64,000 nt of DNA, taken from Marinirhabdus gelatinilytica. Lineage in GTDB: Bacteria; Bacteroidota; Bacteroidia; Flavobacteriales; Flavobacteriaceae. Shown here piece by piece: positions 25,391 to 33,803 of this stretch. The notes under the pieces are model-generated. The model did no database searches. It was not told the DNA's origin and was given only the letters and a program-made list of their open reading frames with translations. The stretch is from contig NZ_QRAO01000001.1 of NCBI RefSeq assembly GCF_003353425.1, forward strand, positions 372,001 to 436,000, given 5' to 3'. How positions within the stretch are numbered: position 1 is the stretch's first letter; every line of letters begins with the position of its first letter. The translations under genes and the position numbers were made by a program.

Positions 25391-27262
25391 ATGTTCGAAA
25401 AAGAATATGACGTTGTAGTTGTAGGCGGTGGTCATGCGGGCTCTGAAGCTGCTGCTGCTGCTGCTAATATGGGTTCTAAAACTTTGCTTATTACCATGAA
25501 TTTGCAGAATATTGCGCAAATGTCATGCAATCCTGCTATGGGTGGTATTGCAAAGGGTCAGATAGTACGCGAGATCGATGCGCTTGGAGGTTATAGCGGG
25601 ATAGTTTCAGATACTTCTGCGATACAGTTCAAGATGCTCAACATGTCCAAGGGCCCTGCCATGTGGAGCCCCAGGGTACAAAGTGATCGTATGCGGTTTG
25701 CTGAAGATTGGCGAAACATGCTCGAAAGAACGGAAAACCTAGATTTTTATCAAGAAATGGTTTCGGGCATTGTTACTGAAAAAGGAAAAGTAGTTGGCGT
25801 TAAGACTTCCCTAGGTCTTGAGGTACGATCTAAAACCGTAGTGCTTACCAACGGAACCTTTTTAAACGGACTTATTCATATAGGCGAAAAACAATTTGGT
25901 GGTGGCCGTGCTGGCGAAAGAGCCGCTACAGGAATCACCAAGGATCTTGTCGAGCTAGGTTTTGAGTCTGGCCGAATGAAAACTGGAACCCCACCGCGCG
26001 TAGATGGGAGGTCCCTTGATTTTTCAAAAATGATCCTACAGCCTGGTGACGAAAATCCTCAGAAATTTTCCTTCCTGGATTGTACCAAACCACTCACCAA
26101 ACAGCGTCCTTGCCATATGTCCTACACTAGCGAACGAGTGCATGATTTGCTCCGTGAAGGTTTTGACAGGTCGCCCATGTTCAACGGTGCCATTAAAAGT
26201 GTTGGCCCTAGGTATTGTCCTTCGATTGAGGACAAGATCAATAGATTTGCAGATAAGGACAGGCATCAACTTTTTGTTGAACCAGAAGGATGGAACACGG
26301 TTGAGTATTATATAAATGGTTTTTCTACCTCTCTACCAGAGGATGTACAATTTAAAGCCCTTCGTGAATGTGATGGTTTTGAGAATGTAAAATTCTTTCG
26401 TCCTGGCTATGCTATAGAATATGACTATTTCCCACCCACTCAATTACTACATACATTAGAGACTAAATTGGTAGATGGCTTGTATTTTGCAGGCCAAATC
26501 AATGGGACTACAGGATATGAAGAAGCAGCTTCTCAGGGTCTAATGGCAGGAATCAACGCTAGCTTAAAGGTGCAAGAAAAAGAGCCTTTTATCTTGAACA
26601 GAGATGAAGCATACATAGGTGTCTTGATAGATGATTTAATCACGAAGGGAACAGAAGAACCGTATAGGATGTTTACTTCTCGTGCAGAATATAGAACTCT
26701 TTTGCGTCAAGATAATGCAGATTTCAGGCTAACTCCTAAGGGGTACAAATTAGGGTTGGCATCTGAAGAACGTCTCAAGAAAATGGAGAAGAAGAAAGAA
26801 AACGCGGGAGCGTTTGTCCAATTTTTTAAGAACACAAGCGTTTCGCATACCGAAGCAAATCCTATCCTGGAGTCTAAAAACTCAGCTACAGTGAGCCAAA
26901 GCGATAAAATGTTCAAGTTATTTTCACGTCCTGAAATTACCATGGAAGATATGCGAAAGATTGATGCAGTTGAAGACTATGTGCAAGACAAAGATCTCAC
27001 GTTCGAAGAACTGCAGCAAACCGAAATACAGGTAAAATATGCTGGATATATCGCTAAGGAAAAAAACAATGCCGATAAACTTAATAGGCTAGAGGGAATT
27101 AAAATCCCGAAGAATTTCGATTACTCAAAACTTAAGTCACTTTCTTATGAAGCTCGTGAAAAACTAAAGGCAATACAGCCTGCAACAATATCCCAAGCAA
27201 GCCGAATTAGCGGAGTTTCTCCAAATGATATTTCTGTGATGTTAGTGTATATGGGGCGCTAG
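25391..27262 (+). CDS. mnmG: tRNA uridine-5-carboxymethylaminomethyl(34) synthesis enzyme MnmG
   Basis: 623 residues, the usual length for MnmG (GidA). With MnmE it installs the carboxymethylaminomethyl group on U34 of several tRNAs, using FAD and a folate donor. Visible marks are the FAD-binding VVVGGGHAGSEAA start, the conserved CNPAMGGIAKGQ, GTFLNGLIHIG, and RCHMSYTSE-like segments (here QRPCHMSYTSERVH); a helical C-terminal domain completes it. It has its own promoter and is bracketed by two parS-like sites, 25364 and 27268. GidA is often near oriC in other phyla, but that is not general in Bacteroidota. Confidence 0.97.
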   Translation: MFEKEYDVVVVGGGHAGSEAAAAAANMGSKTLLITMNLQNIAQMSCNPAMGGIAKGQIVREIDALGGYSGIVSDTSAIQFKMLNMSKGPAMWSPRVQSDRMRFAEDWRNMLERTENLDFYQEMVSGIVTEKGKVVGVKTSLGLEVRSKTVVLTNGTFLNGLIHIGEKQFGGGRAGERAATGITKDLVELGFESGRMKTGTPPRVDGRSLDFSKMILQPGDENPQKFSFLDCTKPLTKQRPCHMSYTSERVHDLLREGFDRSPMFNGAIKSVGPRYCPSIEDKINRFADKDRHQLFVEPEGWNTVEYYINGFSTSLPEDVQFKALRECDGFENVKFFRPGYAIEYDYFPPTQLLHTLETKLVDGLYFAGQINGTTGYEEAASQGLMAGINASLKVQEKEPFILNRDEAYIGVLIDDLITKGTEEPYRMFTSRAEYRTLLRQDNADFRLTPKGYKLGLASEERLKKMEKKKENAGAFVQFFKNTSVSHTEANPILESKNSATVSQSDKMFKLFSRPEITMEDMRKIDAVEDYVQDKDLTFEELQQTEIQVKYAGYIAKEKNNADKLNRLEGIKIPKNFDYSKLKSLSYEAREKLKAIQPATISQASRISGVSPNDISVMLVYMGR

Positions 27263-27267
27263 AGAGT

Positions 27268-27283
27268 TGTTTCACGTGGAACG
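27268..27283. other. parS-like ParB-binding site 2
   Basis: TGTTTCACGTGGAACG shares the 14-bp core GTTTCACGTGGAAC with site 1 and differs from the consensus only at its last base. It is 5 bases after the mnmG stop, in the gap before the methyltransferase gene. Confidence 0.75.
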
Positions 27284-27315
27284 ATGTAAAACCTTATAAA
27301 TTTCAACTTATTCCT

Positions 27316-28158
27316 GTGGTTTCAAAATCTGTTTATATTTCTATAAAGGATCACCTGGTTTCTGGTGAAGAATTTAAGCTTTTGTTTGATCCGGAGCTAG
27401 AGATGCTCATCACAAGCCCACAACCTTTAGAGGAAACCCTACATTCATATTACGAAAGCGAAAACTATATTTCCCATACTGACGACAAGAAGGGAGTAAT
27501 TTCATTTCTGTACCAAACTGTAAAAGAATTCGCTCTTAAGAGAAAGGTAAAACTCGTTACAAAACTGAATAATGGAAATGGTAAGTTGTTGGATATTGGA
27601 GCAGGAACCGGCGATTTTTTAGTTGTAGCAAAAAATAGGGGTTGGGAGGTTTCTGGAGTAGAAGTTAGCGCAAAAGCTAGAAGTCTAGCTGCAGAAAAAA
27701 ATCTTGATTTAAAACAAGACATACAAGAAGTTCTTTCCCAAAAGTTCGATGTGATTACCTTATGGCATGTGTTGGAACATATTCCCAACTACAAAGAAAT
27801 GTTACAAACCTACCATTCACTTTTACATGAAAATGGAATCCTGATAATCGCTGTGCCCAACTTTAAGAGTTACGATGCCAATTATTATAAAAAACATTGG
27901 GCTGCTTACGATGTTCCTAGACACCTTTGGCACTTTTCAAGAGTATCTATCCCAAAAATCCTGAAAGATACTTTTAAGCTGGTTACTATGAAGCCTATGC
28001 TTTTCGATTCTTACTATGTTAGCTTACTTTCAGAAAAGTATAAAACAGGAAATAATTTTTCAATTAGGGCTTTTTGGGTCGGGTTGGTTTCAAATTTGAA
28101 AGCGATGCGCACCAAAGAGTATTCTTCCCTGATTTATTGCTTTAAAAAGCATATATAG
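27316..28158 (+). CDS. Class I SAM-dependent methyltransferase
   Basis: 280 residues, starting at a GTG (27316) with KDHLVSGEEF soon after. No upstream ATG is in frame before a stop. The Rossmann-type domain shows motif I LLDIGAGTGDFL near 95, an acidic loop (GVEVSAKARSLA) and the WHVLEHI post-loop (about 155) followed by HENGILIIAVPN. The N-terminal part (FDPELEMLITSPQP, YYESENYISHTDD) is a conserved extension of a Bacteroidota methyltransferase group found next to mnmG. Substrate unknown; the link with tRNA modification is only positional. parS-like site 2 lies between this gene and mnmG. Confidence 0.88.
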   Translation: MVSKSVYISIKDHLVSGEEFKLLFDPELEMLITSPQPLEETLHSYYESENYISHTDDKKGVISFLYQTVKEFALKRKVKLVTKLNNGNGKLLDIGAGTGDFLVVAKNRGWEVSGVEVSAKARSLAAEKNLDLKQDIQEVLSQKFDVITLWHVLEHIPNYKEMLQTYHSLLHENGILIIAVPNFKSYDANYYKKHWAAYDVPRHLWHFSRVSIPKILKDTFKLVTMKPMLFDSYYVSLLSEKYKTGNNFSIRAFWVGLVSNLKAMRTKEYSSLIYCFKKHI

Positions 28159-28302
28159 GGTATTTTATGGCTTTTAAGCCCCCTTTTAGGCACAGGACAG
28201 CACTACTTTGGCACAAAACACAAAATGTGCTTAGAACAGCTAAAAATAAGCTAATTATTGATAGATAAAGTTTATTTAAAAGCGTCTTGCAATAAGGAGG
28301 GG
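28159..28302. other. Convergent gap without a recognisable feature
   Basis: 144 bp between two convergent genes, AT-rich. I see only a weak hairpin (GCACA/TGTGC near 28211-28230) and no clear terminator. Confidence 0.4.
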
Positions 28303-29457
28303 TTATGTCAACTCTTTTTTGTGGATGAGTCTGGTTAGTTTAATGCTCAAGTCTGAAAATATAAGTTTCGCATTACCATTTCTCTCAATATGGTAAGAAG
28401 CATCTTCGAGCGCCTCACATATTTCAAAAATGTTGTTTTGATGTACAAAAGGAGCAAATTTTGAAATATCAAAAGAACCATCAGAACTCTCAAAAAACAA
28501 TAGAGAATCTGCTTTGTAATTTTTTAATAAGGCTTGCCGGAATGTTTCTATGCAATAACCCAAAAACTTTTTTTGTGTCTCTCGACCAACACCAGCAAGG
28601 TTGTCGCTCCATTTGAGCAATTCGTGTATGGCTTTCTTATTTCCTTTTGCTTTAAAAGCGGTGCGTACCCAGGTTACAAACCATTTGTTGAATATTGAGG
28701 CCTCACCATCTTCTTCCAACAATTGTAATGCGCGCTGAAGATCGCCTCCAGCCCTATGGGAAACTTGTAAGGCATTTTTGGCGTCCAAGCCTCGCTTTTC
28801 AACAAGATATGTTGCTATATCTTCTTCAGAGAGAAGCGGGAAATGTAATATTTGACACCTGGACCGGATCGTGCCTATGAGCTGTTCTTCCTGCTCTGTA
28901 AGTAACAGCAATACCGTTCTTTCGGGGGGTTCTTCCAGCAGTTTTAATATTTTATTTGCGCATTGTGTGTTCATATTATCTGCCATCCACGCAATAACCA
29001 CCTTGAAACCGCCCTCAAAAGATTTTAGGGATAGCGTTTTCAGCAAATCTGCTGCTTCATCTACATTAATATTACCCTGCTTGTTCTCTATACCCAAGGA
29101 TTTAAGCCAAGAGAATAGGGAAGCATAGGGAGTTTCTTGTACAAATTGCCGCCATTCTTCCATGAACAGCGAGGAGACGGGATGCTTTCTTACTTTATCA
29201 TTGGTGTTCACAGGAAAGACAAAATGTAGGTCGGGATGCGATAACTGTGCCACTCTCTTACGGGAAAGTTGTTCCTCATCACTTCCTTTTTTCAGTCCTT
29301 CACATAAAATTTCAGAAGCATACGCAAGCGCCATGGGCAACAAGCCAGTGCCCAAAGGCCCTACAAATAGCTGTGCGTGGGGAATTCGCCCATTTTCCAA
29401 GCTAGTGGTTAAGTGCGATTTAAGGTGTTTGTGACCTACTACTTCAGAAAAATCCAT
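28303..29457 (-). CDS. holB: DNA polymerase III delta' subunit-like ATPase
   Basis: 384 residues from MDFSEVVGHKHLKSHL (29457); the open frame's 11 extra codons are not family-like. This is an AAA+ clamp-loader protein (DnaX/HolB group). The N-terminal ATPase part has VGPLGTGLLPMALAYA where the Walker A lysine would stand, so ATP hydrolysis is probably lost. Loss of Walker A is expected of a delta' subunit, which acts as a stator in loading the sliding clamp. LLEEPPERTVLLLLT and IRSRCQILHFP follow, the latter being the sensor/arginine-finger region. Divergent from pgk across 83 bp. Confidence 0.88.
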   Translation of the reverse strand: MDFSEVVGHKHLKSHLTTSLENGRIPHAQLFVGPLGTGLLPMALAYASEILCEGLKKGSDEEQLSRKRVAQLSHPDLHFVFPVNTNDKVRKHPVSSLFMEEWRQFVQETPYASLFSWLKSLGIENKQGNINVDEAADLLKTLSLKSFEGGFKVVIAWMADNMNTQCANKILKLLEEPPERTVLLLLTEQEEQLIGTIRSRCQILHFPLLSEEDIATYLVEKRGLDAKNALQVSHRAGGDLQRALQLLEEDGEASIFNKWFVTWVRTAFKAKGNKKAIHELLKWSDNLAGVGRETQKKFLGYCIETFRQALLKNYKADSLLFFESSDGSFDISKFAPFVHQNNIFEICEALEDASYHIERNGNAKLIFSDLSIKLTRLIHKKELT

Positions 29458-29515
29458 ACGCAAAACTAAGCAATTAACAGCTATTGGCAAGGTGTTTCCT
29501 ATTGGTCAAAAACAG

Positions 29516-29523
29516 TATCTTTG
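29516..29523 (+). promoter_or_regulatory. -7 element (TATCTTTG) for pgk
   Basis: Exact TAnnTTTG match 17 bases before the pgk start codon, implying a very short leader. No well-spaced -33 TTG was found (29484 and 29502 are 29 and 11 bases away). Confidence 0.5.
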
Positions 29524-29540
29524 TTCGATAAAATTTCAGC

Positions 29541-30728
29541 ATGAAAACAGTAAAAGATATAAATTTCAACAATAAGAAGGTCTTGGTACGGGTAGACTTC
29601 AATGTTCCGTTAAATGACGACCTTGAAGTAACCGATACTACACGAATTGAAGCCGCCAAACCCACAATTCACAATATTTTAGAAGATGAAGGGAGCTGTA
29701 TCCTACTTTCCCACCTGGGAAGGCCAAAAAACAGGGAAGATAAATTTTCATTGCGTCATATTGTAAATACTGCGACCGAAATCTTGGGTGTTCAGGTTAA
29801 ATTTGTGGAGGACTGTATTGGCCCAGCCGCGCAAGAAGCGGTGGATAATTTAAACCCTGGAGAAATTTTACTGTTGGAAAATGTCCGGTATTACCCAGAA
29901 GAAACCCAGGGAGATAGGGGGTTTGCTGAAAAATTGGCTTCTTTAGGGGATTATTATGTGAACGATGCATTTGGTACTGCCCATAGGGAACACGCTTCTA
30001 CGGCAGTAATAGCAGATTTTTTCCCTAACGATAAATGCTTTGGGCTACTATTGGCTTCTGAAATTGAAAATGTAAAAAAAGTGCTTTCTGATGGTAAATC
30101 CCCCGTCACTGCAATTATTGGCGGGGCTAAGGTTTCGTCTAAGATCACTGTTATAGAAAACATATTGGATACCATAGACCATTTGATTATTGGAGGAGGA
30201 ATGGCCTTCACCTTTATCAAGGCAATGGGCGGAAACATAGGCGGTTCCTTGGTTGAAGAAGACAAGCAGGATACTGCAATGGAAATTATGAGAAAGGCAA
30301 AGGAGAAGAGCGTACAGGTGCACTTGCCGGTAGATGTTGTTGCGGGCGATAGCTTTTCGGAATATGCCAATACCACCAATGAACCAGCGGACAATATCCC
30401 AGAGGGTTGGTTGGGGCTCGATTCAGGGCCTCGTAGCAACGAACAATTTGCCGAAATCATCGCAAAATCCAACACCATCTTGTGGAACGGCCCTGTTGGT
30501 GTTTTTGAAATGGAACAATTTGCTGAGGGCACCAAAAAACTTGGCGACGCCATTGCAAATGCAACAAAAAACGGGGCATTCTCATTAGTGGGCGGAGGAG
30601 ATTCTGTAGCAGCTGTAAAGCAATTTGGGCTTACCCATAAGGTTAGCTATGTTTCAACAGGTGGCGGCGCAATGCTGGAGATGCTAGAGGGAAAAACCTT
30701 GCCGGGTATAAAAGCTATCCTAGAATAG
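29541..30728 (+). CDS. pgk: Phosphoglycerate kinase
   Basis: 395 residues, standard length. It interconverts 1,3-bisphosphoglycerate and 3-phosphoglycerate with ATP synthesis in glycolysis. Signatures are the N-terminal RVDFNVPLNDD, SHLGRPK near 55, LLENVRYYPEE, the ATP-binding GGAKVSSKI near 195, and the C-terminal GGGDSVAAVK loop. It is a single-gene unit followed by the MltD-like gene after a 97-bp gap. Nothing unusual in the catalytic residues. Confidence 0.97.
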   Translation: MKTVKDINFNNKKVLVRVDFNVPLNDDLEVTDTTRIEAAKPTIHNILEDEGSCILLSHLGRPKNREDKFSLRHIVNTATEILGVQVKFVEDCIGPAAQEAVDNLNPGEILLLENVRYYPEETQGDRGFAEKLASLGDYYVNDAFGTAHREHASTAVIADFFPNDKCFGLLLASEIENVKKVLSDGKSPVTAIIGGAKVSSKITVIENILDTIDHLIIGGGMAFTFIKAMGGNIGGSLVEEDKQDTAMEIMRKAKEKSVQVHLPVDVVAGDSFSEYANTTNEPADNIPEGWLGLDSGPRSNEQFAEIIAKSNTILWNGPVGVFEMEQFAEGTKKLGDAIANATKNGAFSLVGGGDSVAAVKQFGLTHKVSYVSTGGGAMLEMLEGKTLPGIKAILE

Positions 30729-30825
30729 GCGTGGCTCCATATCAAACAATGTTAAAAATTTGTGCAAACCATTCATTTCATTACTTTTAACCATAATTTA
30801 CCTTAAAAAGTTGCGTTTCCTTTCT

Positions 30826-32388
30826 ATGAAAACAGTTTCCCTTAGCTTACTGACCTTTTTTGCAATTACAACCTTGTTGGCACAAGATGAAAACGCCATA
30901 GACTCCCTTCAACGCAAGCAATTGCAAATGGTAGATTCTATAATGGTAACCCCTTTTTCAAGTGAATTACCAAAAACCGTGGTTGCAACCGAAATCAAGG
31001 ACACACTGGTCTATACTTTGGAAGATATGAAAGAGGCCAGAAAAATAGACAGCCTCTGGCTTAAGGAGCTGTTTGGCACCGGACGTTTTGAAGAAATGTA
31101 TGGCAGCGTTGTAAATGAAGTTTACGAACCTGTTGAATATGAAGAATTACCTACAGAGGTTTTGAAACAACGATTGGAAGAACTAAACGCCAGAACCCCT
31201 TTTAATGTAGAGTATAACCCATCCCTTGAAAGTGTAATAAAAGGCTATTTAAAAAACCGTCGCACCACAATGGCTAGGCTCATGGCGCTTAGCGACTATT
31301 ATTTTCCCATGTTCGAAGAGCAATTGGACAAGCACGGGCTGCCCTTGGAAATGAAATACTTAGCCATTGTAGAATCTGCATTGGACCCAAGAGCAACTTC
31401 TCGTGTAGGCGCACAGGGCCTGTGGCAGTTTATGTTCGCTACGGGGAAGATATTCGGATTGGAAGTTAATAGCTACGTTGATGAACGGTCGGACCCCATT
31501 ATGGCAACCGAAGCTGCCTGCAAATACCTTAAAAGCCTTGAAAAGAGCCTGGGAGACTGGGATCTGGCGCTTGCAGCATACAATTCGGGTCCTGGTAACG
31601 TTTCCAAGGCATTGCGCAGGTCAGGCGGATATAAAAATTACTGGAATATTCGGCAGCATCTTCCACGTGAAACAGCAGGGTATCTCCCCGCATTTCTGGC
31701 AACGATGTATATTTTTGAATATGCCGAAGAACATGGCTTTAGGAGTAATGGGCCAAAGTTTCCATTCATCGCTACAGATACTCTGAAGGTCAAAAAAATG
31801 ATCACCCTACAACAGGTTGCTGAAGTAACAAACCTGGATATTGAAGAGGTGCGGTTTTTAAACCCTTCCTATAAAAAAGATGTTATACCGGTTATAGAGG
31901 ACGAAAACTATGTACTTAGGCTCCCTATAGATGCTGTGGGCAAATTTGTTGCAAACGAAAATGCAGTATATGCCTTTGCTGAAAAAGAGCTTGCCGAGCG
32001 GGAAAAGCCACTCCCACAGTTTTTTGAGCAGAGCGACAAGATTAGATACCGTGTACGTAGTGGCGACTATCTAGGTAAAATAGCCGAAAAATATGGAGTG
32101 TCAATTTCCAGTATCAAACGGTGGAACGGTCTTAGGAGCAATAGATTGCGTATAGGACAAAGACTTACAATTTATCCAAGAAAACCTTCAGGAGCTACGG
32201 CTAGTGGCCAAAGCAAAAAAGATAGTGACCATAACTCTGCAAGAACATATACTGTGAAAAATGGAGATTCTCTTTGGAGCATTTCAAGAAAATTTCCTGG
32301 GGTTACAGTGGACAATCTTAAAAAATGGAACGGTATTGGCGGTACTAAACTTAAACCAGGAATGAAGCTAAAGATTAAAAAGAGCTAG
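30826..32388 (+). CDS. MltD-like lytic murein transglycosylase with two LysM domains
   Basis: 520 residues with signal peptide MKTVSLSLLTFFAITTLLAQ (start 30826; the 22-codon upstream open frame is not used). The SLT catalytic domain spans about 180-310. The catalytic glutamate lies in AIVESALDP, with GLWQFMFATGK and the YNSGPGNVSKAL loop following. Two LysM peptidoglycan-binding modules close the protein: YRVRSGDYLGKIAEKYGV near 405 and YTVKNGDSLWSISRKF near 475. It cleaves glycan strands in the periplasm to remodel peptidoglycan. A parS-like site (31659) lies inside its coding sequence. Confidence 0.93.
   Translation: MKTVSLSLLTFFAITTLLAQDENAIDSLQRKQLQMVDSIMVTPFSSELPKTVVATEIKDTLVYTLEDMKEARKIDSLWLKELFGTGRFEEMYGSVVNEVYEPVEYEELPTEVLKQRLEELNARTPFNVEYNPSLESVIKGYLKNRRTTMARLMALSDYYFPMFEEQLDKHGLPLEMKYLAIVESALDPRATSRVGAQGLWQFMFATGKIFGLEVNSYVDERSDPIMATEAACKYLKSLEKSLGDWDLALAAYNSGPGNVSKALRRSGGYKNYWNIRQHLPRETAGYLPAFLATMYIFEYAEEHGFRSNGPKFPFIATDTLKVKKMITLQQVAEVTNLDIEEVRFLNPSYKKDVIPVIEDENYVLRLPIDAVGKFVANENAVYAFAEKELAEREKPLPQFFEQSDKIRYRVRSGDYLGKIAEKYGVSISSIKRWNGLRSNRLRIGQRLTIYPRKPSGATASGQSKKDSDHNSARTYTVKNGDSLWSISRKFPGVTVDNLKKWNGIGGTKLKPGMKLKIKKS
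31659..31674. other. parS-like site 3, inside the MltD-like gene
   Basis: TCTTCCACGTGAAACA differs from the consensus TGTTNCACGTGAAACA only at its second base. It encodes LPRETA, a conserved SLT-domain phrase, so the match may owe something to coding constraint; parS sites within genes are nevertheless well known. Confidence 0.5.
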
Positions 32389-32411
32389 AAATTCCATAGA
32401 ACACATTTTCC

Positions 32412-33386
32412 ATGAAATCAATATACATAGCATTTCTCTGCTTATTATTTGTTGCAACTTCCTGTAACGATGGCTCCAAGAGCAAAAGTACCTACAGGCC
32501 AGATTCAGTAGGTAATATAAATTCCCTTCAAATTGTAACCCCTGAAGAACTGTGGAATGGTGAGGTAGGTGAGACCATAAGAGAATATTTCGCTGCTCCA
32601 GCCGATGGGTTACCACAAGACGAACCTTTGTACTCTATGGTGCAAATGAAGCCTAGTAGCTTTACAGATTTTGCACAACGGTACCGCATATTTTTACACG
32701 CCACACTTAGCGATTCTACCAATTTCAGCTTAAAGAAAAACAGCTTTGCCAAGCCCCAAACAGGTGCTTTCCTTACGGCACCAACAACAGGTGAGCTTAT
32801 AGCGTTGATAAAAGAGAACCAAGAGCAAATAAAGGCTGCATTCTATGCTTCCGAAATAAAGGAAAAACAAAAGCGTATCAGGCTCTCCCTACGAAAACTG
32901 GATACCCTACAAAAAGAATTTGGAGTCAACCTAAAAGTACCCACCGCATATCGTGTTGCTAAATCTGGGGGCGACTACTACTGGTTGCGAAAAAATATCG
33001 AAGCCGGCACTACCAATATTTTTATTTATGAAGCACCCCTAAGCGCCATAAGCAAGGATAGTACCATGGCCGATATCATAAACGTGAGGAATACCATTGG
33101 CGCAGCATTATTGCCAGTGGAGGACGGCAGTAAATTTATTACCGAAGCAGCATATTCCCCATTCCTCTTCAATGCCGAATTGGACGGAAAACAAACCTAC
33201 ATCACCAAGGGAACCTGGGAAATTACCGATGCGTATATGGCAGGCCCCTTTGTTAACTACGCGGTTAGGGACGAGGTCAACGACCGCTGGCTCATCATAG
33301 AAGGGTTTACCTATGCACCTTCCGAAGAAAAAAGAGATCTTCAGTTTGAGTTGGAGGCTATTATCAAGTCCGCCAAGATTAATTAG
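32412..33386 (+). CDS. DUF4837 family lipoprotein
   Basis: 324 residues with a lipoprotein signal (LLFVATSCND; lipobox Cys at residue 18), so it is probably anchored in the outer membrane. The body contains the Bacteroidota-specific DUF4837 phrases LQIVTPEELWNGEVGETIRE near 38 and ATSKGG-type stretches; the second half has YYWLRKNIEAGTTNIFIYE. No catalytic motif stands out. It begins 24 bases after the MltD-like stop and is likely co-transcribed with it, ending at the bidirectional terminator 33453-33485. Confidence 0.86.
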   Translation: MKSIYIAFLCLLFVATSCNDGSKSKSTYRPDSVGNINSLQIVTPEELWNGEVGETIREYFAAPADGLPQDEPLYSMVQMKPSSFTDFAQRYRIFLHATLSDSTNFSLKKNSFAKPQTGAFLTAPTTGELIALIKENQEQIKAAFYASEIKEKQKRIRLSLRKLDTLQKEFGVNLKVPTAYRVAKSGGDYYWLRKNIEAGTTNIFIYEAPLSAISKDSTMADIINVRNTIGAALLPVEDGSKFITEAAYSPFLFNAELDGKQTYITKGTWEITDAYMAGPFVNYAVRDEVNDRWLIIEGFTYAPSEEKRDLQFELEAIIKSAKIN

Positions 33387-33452
33387 CAATCTTGTTCCCT
33401 TGAGGAAAGGAGGGGTGTCTTTTCTGGGATTATAAAAAATACCCAAACACAA

Positions 33453-33485
33453 AAAACCCGCTAGAGAAAGTTCCTAGCGGGTTTT
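33453..33485 (+). terminator. Bidirectional rho-independent terminator
   Basis: A 12-bp perfect stem, AAAACCCGCTAG with CTAGCGGGTTTT, closes a 9-nt loop, with T/A runs on both flanks. It separates the DUF4837 gene from the convergent tatA. Confidence 0.9.
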
Positions 33486-33507
33486 ATTGTGTTGCTTACA
33501 AGAGAGA

Positions 33508-33702
33508 TTATTTCTTTTCCTCCAGTTTCTCATCTTTATCTTCTTTGGAGGCATCTTTAAATTCCTTAATTCCGCTTCCAAGCCCGCGCATCATTTCGGG
33601 GATTTTACGACCACCAAACAATAGCAGGACCACCACAACAATTAAGACAATTTGCGGCCAACCAATAACCATAGGGATAAAAAGTGCTTCCATAGTATTC
33701 AA
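33508..33702 (-). CDS. tatA: Sec-independent translocase subunit TatA
   Basis: 64 residues, starting [17 protein letters not shown]. The short membrane helix (about 14-31, [16 protein letters not shown]) leads into the conserved [18 protein letters not shown] amphipathic helix and a Lys/Glu/Asp-rich tail. This is the TatA/TatE pattern (the FGG-(R/K)KIPE phrase). TatA forms the pore of the twin-arginine pathway, exporting folded proteins. Its promoter is a near-ideal TTG-N18-TACCTTTG upstream on the minus strand. Confidence 0.94.
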   Translation of the reverse strand: MNTMEALFIPMVIGWPQIVLIVVVVLLLFGGRKIPEMMRGLGSGIKEFKDASKEDKDEKLEEKK

Positions 33703-33714
33703 AATTTAATATGG

Positions 33715-33743
33715 CAAAGGTAACAAGTTTTTATAAGAAACAA
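33715..33743 (-). promoter_or_regulatory. tatA promoter (TTG-N18-TACCTTTG)
   Basis: On the minus strand a -33 TTG (33743-33741) and a -7 TACCTTTG (33722-33715) are 18 bp apart, with the tatA ATG at 33702. Confidence 0.6.
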
Positions 33744-33787
33744 CGTTTTTGCTCATAAGATAGCTACAAAACCGCTTTCAATTATTT

Positions 33788-33795
33788 TATATTTG
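33788..33795 (+). promoter_or_regulatory. -7 element (TATATTTG) for the M23 peptidase gene
   Basis: TATATTTG ends 8 bases before the ATG at 33804, so the transcript would start almost at the start codon (leaderless or nearly so). Confidence 0.45.
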
Positions 33796-33803
33796 TACAC
33801 GCT

